The notes under the pieces are model-generated. The model was not told where the DNA came from and made no database searches. It saw only the letters and a list, made by a program, of their open reading frames with translations. From contig JAQIBN010000264.1 of the NCBI GenBank assembly GCA_027859095.1, positions 1 to 46,277 of the forward strand: 46,277 nt of DNA. The letters are read 5' to 3'. Made by a program: the position numbers and the translations under genes. Source of the DNA: Spirochaetia bacterium (GTDB lineage Bacteria; Spirochaetota; Spirochaetia; B11-G9). Shown here in pieces: positions 7,872 to 16,179 of the stretch (the stretch's first letter is position 1; each line of letters starts with the position of its first letter).

Positions 7872-9293
7872 ATGAAATACTCAGGCTTGTTTACCGATTT
7901 TTATGAACTTACGATGATGCAGGGTTATATGACACATCAGAAAAATGAGGAAGTTGTTTTTGATATGTTTTTCAGAAAGCAGCCTTTTTCCGGAGGATAC
8001 TCCATTTTCACTGGACTCAATGATATGCTTGAAATACTGGAGAATCTACATTTTTTCCAGGATGATCTTGCTTATCTTAGAAGCTTAAAAGTATTTAGAG
8101 ATGATTTCCTTGAATATCTTCAGGGGTTTAAATTTTCAGGATCTGTTTATGCTATGGATGAAGGATCCGTAATATTTCCAAACGAACCGATCCTCCGTAT
8201 TCACAGTACAATTATTGAAGCACAGTTAATAGAAAGCCTTATTCTTAATACAATAAATTTCCAAACTCTAATTGCTACTAAAGCTGCCAGAGTCTCTTAT
8301 GCCTCCGGGGGAAGTACAATTTTAGAGTTTGGCTTACGGAGAGCACAAGGATTTGACGGAGCACTTACCGCCAGTAGAGCTGCTTATATAGGAGGGGCTG
8401 ATGCAACTTCAAATACACTTGCAGGAAAGATATATGGTATACCTGTAAGAGGATCAATGGCACATTCCTGGATAATGGCTTTTAATTCAGAACTGGAAGC
8501 TTTCAGGAAATTTACAGAGCTTTATCCTGACAGTGCTATTTTACTCATTGATACTTATGATACCATGGGTTCAGGTATAGAAAATGCAATTATTGTTGGT
8601 CTTGAACAAAAGAAGAAAGGAAAATCTATATCGGTAAGACTTGATAGTGGAGATTTCTTCTATCAAAGTAGAGAGATAAGAAAGCGTCTGAATGATGCAG
8701 GCCTTGAGGATTCTAAAATTGTTGTGTCCAATGACCTTGATGAAGAAATTATTCATCAGTTACTAACTGATGGAGCTAATATTGACACATGGGGTGTTGG
8801 AACAAATCTTGTCACAGGAGGCACAGATTCTGCATTTGGGGGTGTTTATAAACTTGCAGCAAAAAAGAAAGGAGACAAATATTTAGCTACTATAAAAATA
8901 TCGAATAATGCAGTTAAACCTACAACTCCAGGAGTAAAGCAGGTTTATAGGTTTTATAATAAAGACGAAAGTGCAGCAGCAGATCTTATTGCGTTGGAAG
9001 AAGAAGATATTACTGCTACACGTCCCTATACTTTTTATCATCCGATGTACTTTCATGATAAATTTACTCTTTCAAGCTACGGCAGAGTAAAAAAAATGAT
9101 TTCAATAAAAATGCAAAATGGAAAAAGAATAAATAAGGATCTTCCAATTAAAGATCTACAGACAAGGGTAAAAAATAATCTTAAATGTTTTGATACTTCA
9201 TATAAAAGAATAATAAACCCACATATTTATAGAGTTTCACTTTCAGAAAAACTAAAAAGTTTAAAGGCGGAACTATTAGATGAGTTCAAATAG
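7872..9293 (+). CDS. pncB: Nicotinate phosphoribosyltransferase
   Basis: This enzyme makes nicotinate mononucleotide from nicotinate and PRPP (with ATP), the first step of NAD salvage from nicotinic acid. The 473-residue protein has the family length. It starts with the typical LFTDFYELTMMQGYM, then carries FGLRRAQGFDGALTASRAAYIGGADATSN (residues about 155-183, quoted in two parts in the family as the PRPP/nicotinate site), SLAH-type substrate region SMAHSWIMAF and VRLDSGD. The ribosome site is an unusual run of seven G (7861-7867), so initiation strength could vary with tract length. The 3' end overlaps the next gene by 14 bp. Confidence 0.95.
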   Translation: MKYSGLFTDFYELTMMQGYMTHQKNEEVVFDMFFRKQPFSGGYSIFTGLNDMLEILENLHFFQDDLAYLRSLKVFRDDFLEYLQGFKFSGSVYAMDEGSVIFPNEPILRIHSTIIEAQLIESLILNTINFQTLIATKAARVSYASGGSTILEFGLRRAQGFDGALTASRAAYIGGADATSNTLAGKIYGIPVRGSMAHSWIMAFNSELEAFRKFTELYPDSAILLIDTYDTMGSGIENAIIVGLEQKKKGKSISVRLDSGDFFYQSREIRKRLNDAGLEDSKIVVSNDLDEEIIHQLLTDGANIDTWGVGTNLVTGGTDSAFGGVYKLAAKKKGDKYLATIKISNNAVKPTTPGVKQVYRFYNKDESAAADLIALEEEDITATRPYTFYHPMYFHDKFTLSSYGRVKKMISIKMQNGKRINKDLPIKDLQTRVKNNLKCFDTSYKRIINPHIYRVSLSEKLKSLKAELLDEFK

Positions 9294-10389
9294 TGATGGA
9301 ACTATCAATATTGGAAATAATCAAATTGGAGGGGAAAATCCTGTTTTTATAATTGCAGAAATTGGGACATCCCATGATGGTGATTTAAAAAAAGCTGAGG
9401 AATTAATTATTTCTGCTTCGGAAGCAGGTGTAAATTGTGTAAAATTTCAATATGTTATTGCAAAGGAAATCATCCATCCTAAAACTGGAAAAGTTTTTCT
9501 CCCCGGAGGGGAAATCCCACTCTATGAACGCTTCCTTCAGCTGGAAAGACCCCAACAATTTTATGCGGAACTCAAAAGAATTACAGAAGAAAATAATCTT
9601 TTTTTTCTATGCACTCCTTTTGGAATAGAAAGTGCAAAAAAACTAAAACAGATTGGAGTCGAAGGATTTAAAATTGCATCTCCTGAACTCAACCATTACC
9701 CCCTTCTAAAGGAAGTTAGTAATTTACCAACAATTTTATCTACTGGTGTATCAACATTGGGGGATATAGAAAAAGCTCTCCTATATACATCTAAAAATAC
9801 AGCACTCCTGCATTGTATAACATCTTATCCCGCACCCGAAGAGGAGTATAATTTAAAACTAATCCATTCCATGGCAAAGCTCTTTGATATGCCTGTTGGT
9901 ATATCTGATCATTCAAAGGATCCGTTACTTGTACCAGTGATTTCAGCAGCATTAGGTGGTTCTATTATTGAAAAACACATTACATTATCAAGGAATGGTG
10001 ACGGTCTTGATGATCCTATTGCTATTACACCTCAAGAAATGGAAGAGATGTGCAAAGAAGTACGAGTGGCAGAAAATAGGGATTTTTCCGAAACATTTAA
10101 CTGGCTTACTAATCTGTATAGAAAAAATAAAATTGAGAGCATAATTGGAACAGGTATTAAAAAACTGGCTCCATCAGAAATAAAAAACTACAGAACTACA
10201 AATAGATCAATACTGGCAATTAAAGATATTGAGACAGGGGAAAATTTTACAGAAAAAAATATTGCCTTATTAAGAAGTGAAAAAGAGCTTAGTCCAGGAC
10301 TACCTCCTGAATATTTCACTGAAGTTTTAAAACGTACTGCAGTAAAAAACGTTAATTCAGGTTCAGGCATAAACTGGGATCATTTTTAG
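9280..10389 (+). CDS. NeuB/SpsE-family sugar-acid synthase with SAF domain
   Basis: The family condenses phosphoenolpyruvate with N-acetylmannosamine or a related amino sugar to give sialic, pseudaminic or legionaminic acid. The 369-residue chain has the NeuB TIM barrel (IIAEIGTSHDGDLKKAE, VKFQ, FKIASPEL, LSTGVST, LLHCITSYP, GISDHS, IEKHIT) and a C-terminal SAF antifreeze-like domain starting near NRSILAIKDIETGENF. The exact sugar cannot be told from sequence alone. It overlaps pncB by 14 bp and is probably translated with it. In motile spirochaetes such acids may decorate flagellin or surface glycans, which would fit the DUF115 gene at the far end of the window; that link is inference. Confidence 0.88.
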   Translation: MSSNSDGTINIGNNQIGGENPVFIIAEIGTSHDGDLKKAEELIISASEAGVNCVKFQYVIAKEIIHPKTGKVFLPGGEIPLYERFLQLERPQQFYAELKRITEENNLFFLCTPFGIESAKKLKQIGVEGFKIASPELNHYPLLKEVSNLPTILSTGVSTLGDIEKALLYTSKNTALLHCITSYPAPEEEYNLKLIHSMAKLFDMPVGISDHSKDPLLVPVISAALGGSIIEKHITLSRNGDGLDDPIAITPQEMEEMCKEVRVAENRDFSETFNWLTNLYRKNKIESIIGTGIKKLAPSEIKNYRTTNRSILAIKDIETGENFTEKNIALLRSEKELSPGLPPEYFTEVLKRTAVKNVNSGSGINWDHF

Positions 10390-10415
10390 AATACTTTTTA
10401 CTATCAAATCTTAAA

Positions 10416-10556
10416 TTAATCAACTTCTATCCTTAAAGAATCTGCTGTTTCATATAATCTGAAAGTCATTACTTTTACCTTCTCCATGGTATTTGCAATT
10501 TCACTCACAGAAGCAATGCAATTAATACACAAAGTACAATAGTCCCATCTGACCAT
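10416..10556 (-). CDS. Possible 46-residue small protein
   Basis: A minus-strand frame opens with ATG 10556 and encodes a cysteine-containing N terminus (MVRWDYCTLCINC) and an amphipathic C terminus ending in LRIEVD. The codon mix looks coding-like and the frame faces the end of the NeuB-type gene. No good ribosome site is visible, so it may be a remnant or chance. Function unknown. Confidence 0.2.
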   Translation of the reverse strand: MVRWDYCTLCINCIASVSEIANTMEKVKVMTFRLYETADSLRIEVD

Positions 10557-10583
10557 TGCAAATTATTTTCTTTATTATTACAG

Positions 10584-10620
10584 AGGAAATTGCAAAACTC
10601 GAAGAGTTTTACAATTTCCT
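10584..10620. repeat. Long near-perfect hairpin in the neuB-leuC gap
   Basis: AGGAAATTG-c-AAAACTC, loop GAA, then GAGTTTT-a-CAATTTCCT: 16 paired bases with a single C.A mismatch. No U-tract follows on either strand. It is far longer than expected by chance in this short gap and may be a REP/MITE-like repeat or part of a structured RNA together with the next hairpin. Confidence 0.6.
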
Positions 10621-10627
10621 GCATTTT

Positions 10628-10681
10628 GAGCCGCTTAGAATACCTTTTCGGGGTAATCAGTTATAGTTTTGAAAGCGGCTC
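10628..10681. repeat. Second hairpin in the neuB-leuC gap
   Basis: GAGCCGCTT at 10628-10636 pairs perfectly with AAGCGGCTC at 10673-10681 across a 36-nt loop that itself contains TACC...GGTA. It starts only 7 nt after the preceding hairpin, so the two may form one unit of about 100 nt. The rest of 10390-10793 shows only AT-rich sequence that presumably carries the leuC promoter. Confidence 0.5.
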
Positions 10682-10793
10682 TACAACTATTTACTTATTT
10701 TGAACTTTTTATTATAAATACTTAAATAATTAAATAATTAATATTAAATTTTACATCATTCTAACTACTAAATATTTATTTTGAGGATAAAAT

Positions 10794-12098
10794 ATGGGAA
10801 AAACAATAGCACAAAAAATATTTGATTCACACAAAGTAGATAACCCCGCCGGGGATATTAATGTGATAAATCTGGATGCTGTTTTCTGTCATGAAATAAC
10901 TACACCTGTGGCAATAAATGATCTGATAGAAAGAGGAATAGACAGAGTTTTTGATCCAAACAAAATTAAAGCAGTAATAGATCACGTAACCCCTTCTAAA
11001 GACTCAAAAACAGCTACCCAGGCAAAGATTATGAGAGACTGGGCAAGAAAACAGGGTATTAAAGATTTTTTTGATGTAGGTCAGAACGGTGTTTGTCATG
11101 CCCTGTTTCCTGAAAAGGGGTTTGTAAGACCAGGGTATACTATTATCATGGGAGATTCTCATACATGTACACACGGAGCGTTCGGTGCTTTTGCAGCAGG
11201 TGTGGGCACAACAGATTTAGAAGTAGGAATTCTTAAAGGTGTGTGTGCATTTCATTACCCTGAAACAATAAAAATTGAAATTACCGGAACTCTTCAAAAG
11301 AATGTTTTTGCAAAAGATGTAATATTATCTATCATTGGTAAAATTGGTGTAAATGGTGCTACAAACAAGGTTATGGAGTTTACCGGTCCTGTTGTAGACA
11401 GGATGACTATGGAAGAAAGAATGACTCTATGCAACATGGCAATTGAAGCTGGAGGGACGAGCGGAGTATGCTATCCGGATAGAACTACAGTCGATTATTT
11501 ATGGGAATTTATAAAAAATGATTATTCTTCAAAAGAAGATGCTCTTGAAGATTTTTCCAAATGGAACTCTGATTCTGATGCAGCTTATTCAATTAAGCTT
11601 ACACATGATATATCTAACCTTAAACCAATGATGACAGTGGGTTATAAACCCGATGAGGTCCAGGAAGTTAATGGAAAAGAAAAAATAAAAGTTGACCAAA
11701 TTTACATAGGTAGCTGCACGAACGGCAGAATTGAAGATTTACGGGAAGCTGCTGCAGTCCTTAAAAATCAATCAATCAGTCCGGATGTAAGAGGGATTCT
11801 TTCCCCTGCTACACCGGCTGTTTATAAACAGGCATTGAAAGAAGGCCTTATTGATATATTTATGGATGCAGGGTTTTGTGTTACAAACCCAACATGCGGT
11901 GCTTGTCTGGGAATGAGTAATGGGGTTTTGGCAAGTGGAGAAGTATGTGCTTCAACTACAAACAGAAATTTTAACGGTAGAATGGGAAAAGGTGGAATGG
12001 TTCATCTTATGAGTCCTGCAGTTGCAGCTGCTACTTCAATCGCTGGATTTATCACAACCCCCGATAAAATAGACGAGGAAAGGAGTCAACTAAAATGA
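10794..12098 (+). CDS. leuC: 3-isopropylmalate dehydratase large subunit (LeuC/HacA family)
   Basis: This is the [4Fe-4S] large subunit of an aconitase-type hydro-lyase that, in leucine synthesis, isomerises 2-isopropylmalate to 3-isopropylmalate. The 434-residue chain shows the cluster ligands in YIGSCTNGR and in NPTCGACLGM, plus the MGDSHTCTHGAFGAFAAGVGT signature (given here as a family landmark). It belongs to the roughly 420-residue archaeal/bacterial type shared with homoaconitase, so a substrate other than isopropylmalate is possible. A GAGG site precedes the ATG. The stop overlaps the leuD start by 4 bp. No leuA or leuB lies in the window. Confidence 0.88.
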   Translation: MGKTIAQKIFDSHKVDNPAGDINVINLDAVFCHEITTPVAINDLIERGIDRVFDPNKIKAVIDHVTPSKDSKTATQAKIMRDWARKQGIKDFFDVGQNGVCHALFPEKGFVRPGYTIIMGDSHTCTHGAFGAFAAGVGTTDLEVGILKGVCAFHYPETIKIEITGTLQKNVFAKDVILSIIGKIGVNGATNKVMEFTGPVVDRMTMEERMTLCNMAIEAGGTSGVCYPDRTTVDYLWEFIKNDYSSKEDALEDFSKWNSDSDAAYSIKLTHDISNLKPMMTVGYKPDEVQEVNGKEKIKVDQIYIGSCTNGRIEDLREAAAVLKNQSISPDVRGILSPATPAVYKQALKEGLIDIFMDAGFCVTNPTCGACLGMSNGVLASGEVCASTTNRNFNGRMGKGGMVHLMSPAVAAATSIAGFITTPDKIDEERSQLK

Positions 12099-12616
12099 AA
12101 GATTTTAATGGTAAGGTTTTATTTTTAGATAGGGCAGATATTAATACTGATGAAATTATCCCGGCAAAGTATCTTACAGAAATTTCAAAATCAGCTCTAC
12201 AACCATACCTTCTGGAAGATCTTAAACTTGCAAATTTTTCGTTAGAAGATCTCAAGGGAAAATCAATTATTCTTACTCGTGAAAATTTTGGCTGTGGATC
12301 ATCCAGAGAACACGCTCCATGGGCATTGGAAGTGAATGGTATAAATCTTGTTATTGCGGAAAACTTTGCAAGAATTTTCAAACAGAATATGTTTAACTGT
12401 GGAATGATGGCAGTTGAATTGAGTAAAGAAAAAATTGATGAAATTTTTAAGACTTTCAATGGAAAAGAAACAACTATTGAAACAGATATTGCTAATGGAA
12501 AACTTATTATTAAATCATCTGATACAAATATAGAAGTTGATTTTTCAGTATCAGAATTTGATAAATCTCTAGTGGAAGCTGGTGGATGGATAAACTACGC
12601 AGATAAAAATTACTAG
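12095..12616 (+). CDS. leuD: 3-isopropylmalate dehydratase small subunit (LeuD/HacB family)
   Basis: A 173-residue swivelling subunit that completes the active site of the LeuC protein. Family marks are INTDEIIPAKYL near the N terminus and NFGCGSSREHAPWAL at about 66-80. The loop after KY, which selects substrate in this family, reads LTE here; it matches neither the YLRT-type loop I associate with methanogen homoaconitase nor the YLVY-type loop of isopropylmalate isomerase, so the true substrate should be kept open. It overlaps leuC by 4 bp and is followed 5 bp later by a strong hairpin terminator. Confidence 0.88.
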   Translation: MKDFNGKVLFLDRADINTDEIIPAKYLTEISKSALQPYLLEDLKLANFSLEDLKGKSIILTRENFGCGSSREHAPWALEVNGINLVIAENFARIFKQNMFNCGMMAVELSKEKIDEIFKTFNGKETTIETDIANGKLIIKSSDTNIEVDFSVSEFDKSLVEAGGWINYADKNY

Positions 12617-12620
12617 AAAA

Positions 12621-12655
12621 ATAACCCATAAATTATACCTTAATTTATGGGTTAT
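12621..12655. terminator. Bidirectional intrinsic terminator after leuD
   Basis: A perfect 14-bp stem, ATAACCCATAAATT with AATTTATGGGTTAT, encloses a 7-nt loop. AT-rich sequence flanks both sides. It sits between leuD (plus) and the end of the oxidoreductase remnant (minus), so it can serve both. Confidence 0.75.
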
Positions 12656-12670
12656 ATATTAAATTTAATG

Positions 12671-13013
12671 TTATTCCTTAACAACAACCTGCTGGGAATC
12701 TTTTAATCTAAAAAGTATTTCATTCTCGTAAACCGTAATCTCTTCTGGCCAATTTTGCGGCACCGTCATTGTAGAAGAAGAAACAACAGTGACATCAATA
12801 CCTGCATTTTTTGCCAATAATGCAGTATCAAGAGTATAAAGAGTTTCTCCAAATATAATTAACTTTTCCCCTGGTTTAAAGGGATAATGTTCAATCATCT
12901 CACCAACCTGATAGCTTGTAAAAAAAACGACCTCCCCTGGAACCGGGCAGAAGATTTTAAATCCCTCTGTATCTTTTCTCTGTATTCTGTACCAGTATAG
13001 TTTTGATTGTCAT
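12671..13013 (-). pseudogene. Fragment of an FAD/NAD(P)-dependent oxidoreductase, frameshifted
   Basis: From ATG 13013 (preceded by AGGA) the minus strand reads MTIKTILVQNTEKRYRG and then hits a stop. Dropping one G from GGG at 12965-12963 gives FKIFCPVPGEVVFFTSYQ and continues without a break to VVVKE at 12674. The part KPGEKLIIFGETLYTLDTAL followed by AKNAGIDVTVVS resembles the second nucleotide-binding fold of pyridine-nucleotide oxidoreductases, in the region that follows the 'TAG..Q' turn in GlpA-like enzymes. Only about 112 residues remain, so the catalytic protein is gone. The assignment is by pattern only. Confidence 0.5.
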
Positions 13014-13044
13014 GACTATCCTGACACTCTATATTTTTCATTAT

Positions 13045-13161
13045 ATATATACTTACTTTAAGATAGTAAAGTATATATGAACAAATACGATCATTTTTAA
13101 TCAAAAGAATACACTCATTTATAATAGTCCTATATTTTTACCCAAATTTATACTTTACTAT
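13045..13161. promoter_or_regulatory. Repeated TATACTTTACTAT elements upstream of the peptide ABC operon
   Basis: A 13-bp element occurs as ATAGTAAAGTATA (13063-13075) and as its exact reverse complement TATACTTTACTAT (13149-13161). The first copy is also the right arm of a near-perfect palindrome (ATATATACTT at 13045-13054 with AAGTATATAT at 13069-13078). A partial copy (TTTTACTATG) lies near 13172. Spaced inverted copies 60-150 bp before an operon suggest an operator for a transcription factor; this is inference. Confidence 0.4.
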
Positions 13162-13222
13162 TGTCTTCATATAGGTCTTTTACTATGATTGATTATTCTT
13201 GGAAAGAAGGTTTGGAGTCATT

Positions 13223-15050
13223 ATGTTAAGACAATATTTCAGAATATTTATACTAAGTAATTTAATTATTGCATTTCTCTTAATATTTTCCTGCGGAAGT
13301 AAAGAACTTTCTCTAAAAGAAATTAAAGCTGCACAGAAGGGAGAAGAAAATGCACTTCTTGCAAAAACAGTAAACAAGCCTGGTGGTCAGGCATTTGCGT
13401 TAGGAGAAGTGGGAGGGACATGGAACAATTCTGTTACCAACGATCCAAAAACATTCAATCTTATCGTAGCTCAGACAGATGCTGAAGCAATGGGAATAAT
13501 TGGAAATCTATATGACTATCTTGCCGACTACGATCCCTATAAAAGAGAGTGGAAACCCAATCTTGCGTCCTTTAAAATTTCCAACGATATAAATGAAGGA
13601 ACACTCAAAGTAGTATTCACCCTTAAAGATAATCTTTACTGGACCACTTTTAACAGTGATAATAAGATACCCGTTACCTCGGATGATGTAATATTCTGGT
13701 ATAATGAAGTGGAGGGAGACCCGGAAACAAAATCTTCCGGATACAATGGGCAGTTTCTTGAACTGGAAGATGGAAGCTCCGGGCATATCGATATAGAAAA
13801 AATTGATGACAGATCTTTCGCCTTTTATTTTCCGAGAATTGTAGCCAATCCAATTCTGACACTTAATATGTACTTCGGTCCTAAATATCAATATGCCCCT
13901 GCAAAAGAAAGGGCAGGAATTGATGGAATGAAAGATATGTTTACTGTTGATACTGATGTTACTGCTCTTCCCAGTATTGGAGAGTTCTATCTGATAGAAT
14001 ACACTCCCGGAGTTAGACTTGTTTATGCACGAAACCCACACTATTGGAAACTGGATGATAAGGGAACTTCCCTTCCATACAGAGAAAAAATAATAACAAA
14101 AATTGTGCCCGACCAGAACACCGAATTCCTTTTATTTAAGAATGGTGAAAAAGATAGCTACAGCGTCAGACCCGAAGATCTTGAAGATCTTCTTACTCCT
14201 GAAAAACCTGACTATACTGTATACAATGGGGGCGCTGCTCTGGGATCATCCCTGCTGTCATTTAATCAAAACCCCTCCAATTTAGAAGATAAATACTACC
14301 AGTGGTTTACTCAGAAGGAATTCAGACAGGCTATGAGCCGTCTTCTTAACAGAGATAGAATTATCAAACAGGTTTACCGGGGCCTTGCAGAACCGGCTCT
14401 CGGCTTTTTTGCAACAGCAAACCCCTACTATGATGAAACTATTAAAAATCAATATACCTACGATCCTGAAAAGGCAATAAGCTTACTTGCCGCCATAGGC
14501 ATAAGCCCTGATTCTGAAGGAAAGATGACTGATGAAGCTGGAAATCTGGTGGAATTTGACCTTACCCTTGGAGCTGATAGTACAATAGGCATTGATACCG
14601 CAAATATCTTTGCAGATGAATGCGGAAAAATCGGCCTTACGGTAAATGTAAAACCACTTGATTTTCAAAAGGTTGTCGATATGCTGCTTTCTTCCTATGA
14701 TTGGCATGCAGTAATAATAGGCCTTGGTTCAAACTACTGGCCGACACAGGGAAGCAATGTATGGCCGTCGAATGGGAAACCTTCATATGTGGAATCCATT
14801 ACAAAGAGAACCAGCTACTGAATGGGAAGCCAGAGTAGATTATCTTTATAATGAAGGTTCCTACACAGTGGATGAGAATAATGCTGCAGAAATTTGGAAT
14901 GAATACCAGGAAATAATTCTGGAACAGCTACCGGTAATTTACCAGGTTCATTCTCTTTCATTTTCTGGTGTTCGAAATAAATGGGACAATGTCTTTTACG
15001 ATACTCTCGGAGGTCTTGAAGGTAACTATTTATTCTTAAAAGAAGAATAA
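13223..15050 (+). pseudogene. Peptide-type ABC transporter substrate-binding lipoprotein (frameshifted)
   Basis: This is a family 5 extracellular solute-binding protein of about 608 residues when both frames are joined. ATG 13223 is chosen over an upstream TTG because GGAG lies 5-6 nt before it and the signal peptide then reads MLRQYFRIFILSN...LIFSC, with the lipobox cysteine at residue 24. Frame 1 runs to a TGA at 14819-14821. Removing one A from AAA at 14777-14779 shifts it into the frame that reads NGNLHMWNPLQREPATEWEA and goes on to the TAA at 15048-15050. The lost part is the C-terminal lobe, needed for ligand capture. All four partner genes downstream are intact, so this is either a fresh mutation or a sequencing error. 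Confidence 0.85.
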
Positions 15051-15051
15051 A

Positions 15052-16179
15052 TTGAAAAGAATATTTCAGGGTATATATAAAAATAATGATAATTCTCCTG
15101 GATGGAACTTTACTAATCCATTCAGGATAATAATTAGAGCTCTTTTTGATTTTAAACAAAAAAACCCCCTTCTTAGTTTCATCATAGTTAGATTTTTGTC
15201 CATGATGATTATACTTTTTATTCTTGGCTTTGCGGTTTTCGGCCTTATGTCCCTGGCACCAGGGGATATTGTAGACAAGTATGCTCAGAAACAGCTCCTT
15301 GCCATGTCCGAATCTTCGGCTGCAAATGACGAAATAATGAGTAAGGATCAGGTTGCTTCTATAAAAAGAGAACTCGGTCTGGATCTTCCCTTTTATTTGC
15401 AGTATATGAGATGGTTGGGTAAGGTCTTTATTGAACATGATCTGGGCACATCGATGATCAGCAGAGCTCCGATTTTATTTCTAATAAAAAGCAGACTTAT
15501 CAATTCAATTATTCTCAATCTTATATCTTTATTTTTTCTTACTGGTATTTCTTTTGTTATGGGAATTTATTTCTCCTCCAAGGTTGGAACCAGAACAGAT
15601 CTGGCCGCAACTTTCATTGCCTTGTTCCTCCATGCTTTTCCAGGGCTTCTTTTACTCATTCTGCTTCAACTCTTTGCAGCTGTCTCGGGACTATTTCCTG
15701 TGACAGCTTATCCAAACTTCCCCTATTCCGAGGCACCGGCCAGGTTTGTTTTCAGTTATCTTCATCACATACTTCTACCACTTATTGGGGCCTTCCTTGG
15801 CGGTATAGGCGGGACTATGAGAATGATCAGAGCCACTATGCTGGATCAGCTTGGGCAGCCTTATATAACAGCCCTCCGCTCCAGAGGAATTGCAGAATGG
15901 AGAATTTATCTGAGTCACGCATTCAGAAATACCCTTAATCCGTATATTACCAGTAGCGCAAATCTCCTGGCCAGTCTTTTTTCAGGATCTCTTATTCTGG
16001 AAATAATTTTTTCCTATCCTGGCATAGGCAGATTGATGTACGATGCAGTTAGACAGGAGGATATAAATCTGGTCCTGGCAAATATAATGTTTATATCATT
16101 TCTGGTTCTAAGCGGGATGCTTATTGCAGATATACTCCTGGCTCTAGTTGATCCTCGAATAAGGTATTCAGGAAAATGA
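15052..16179 (+). CDS. Peptide-type ABC transporter permease 1 (OppB/DppB-like)
   Basis: A 375-residue permease of the binding-protein-dependent (BPD_transp_1) type. It begins at TTG 15052, one base after the binding-protein stop, with AAGAAG in front; no later ATG would keep the first membrane span. A first helix (SFIIVRFLSMMIILFILGF) is followed by a periplasmic stretch with LGLDLPFYLQYMRWL, typical of OppB, and then five more spans. The ATPase-coupling EAA loop reads MLDQLGQPYITALRSRGI. It overlaps the next permease by 4 bp. Confidence 0.92.
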   Translation: MKRIFQGIYKNNDNSPGWNFTNPFRIIIRALFDFKQKNPLLSFIIVRFLSMMIILFILGFAVFGLMSLAPGDIVDKYAQKQLLAMSESSAANDEIMSKDQVASIKRELGLDLPFYLQYMRWLGKVFIEHDLGTSMISRAPILFLIKSRLINSIILNLISLFFLTGISFVMGIYFSSKVGTRTDLAATFIALFLHAFPGLLLLILLQLFAAVSGLFPVTAYPNFPYSEAPARFVFSYLHHILLPLIGAFLGGIGGTMRMIRATMLDQLGQPYITALRSRGIAEWRIYLSHAFRNTLNPYITSSANLLASLFSGSLILEIIFSYPGIGRLMYDAVRQEDINLVLANIMFISFLVLSGMLIADILLALVDPRIRYSGK

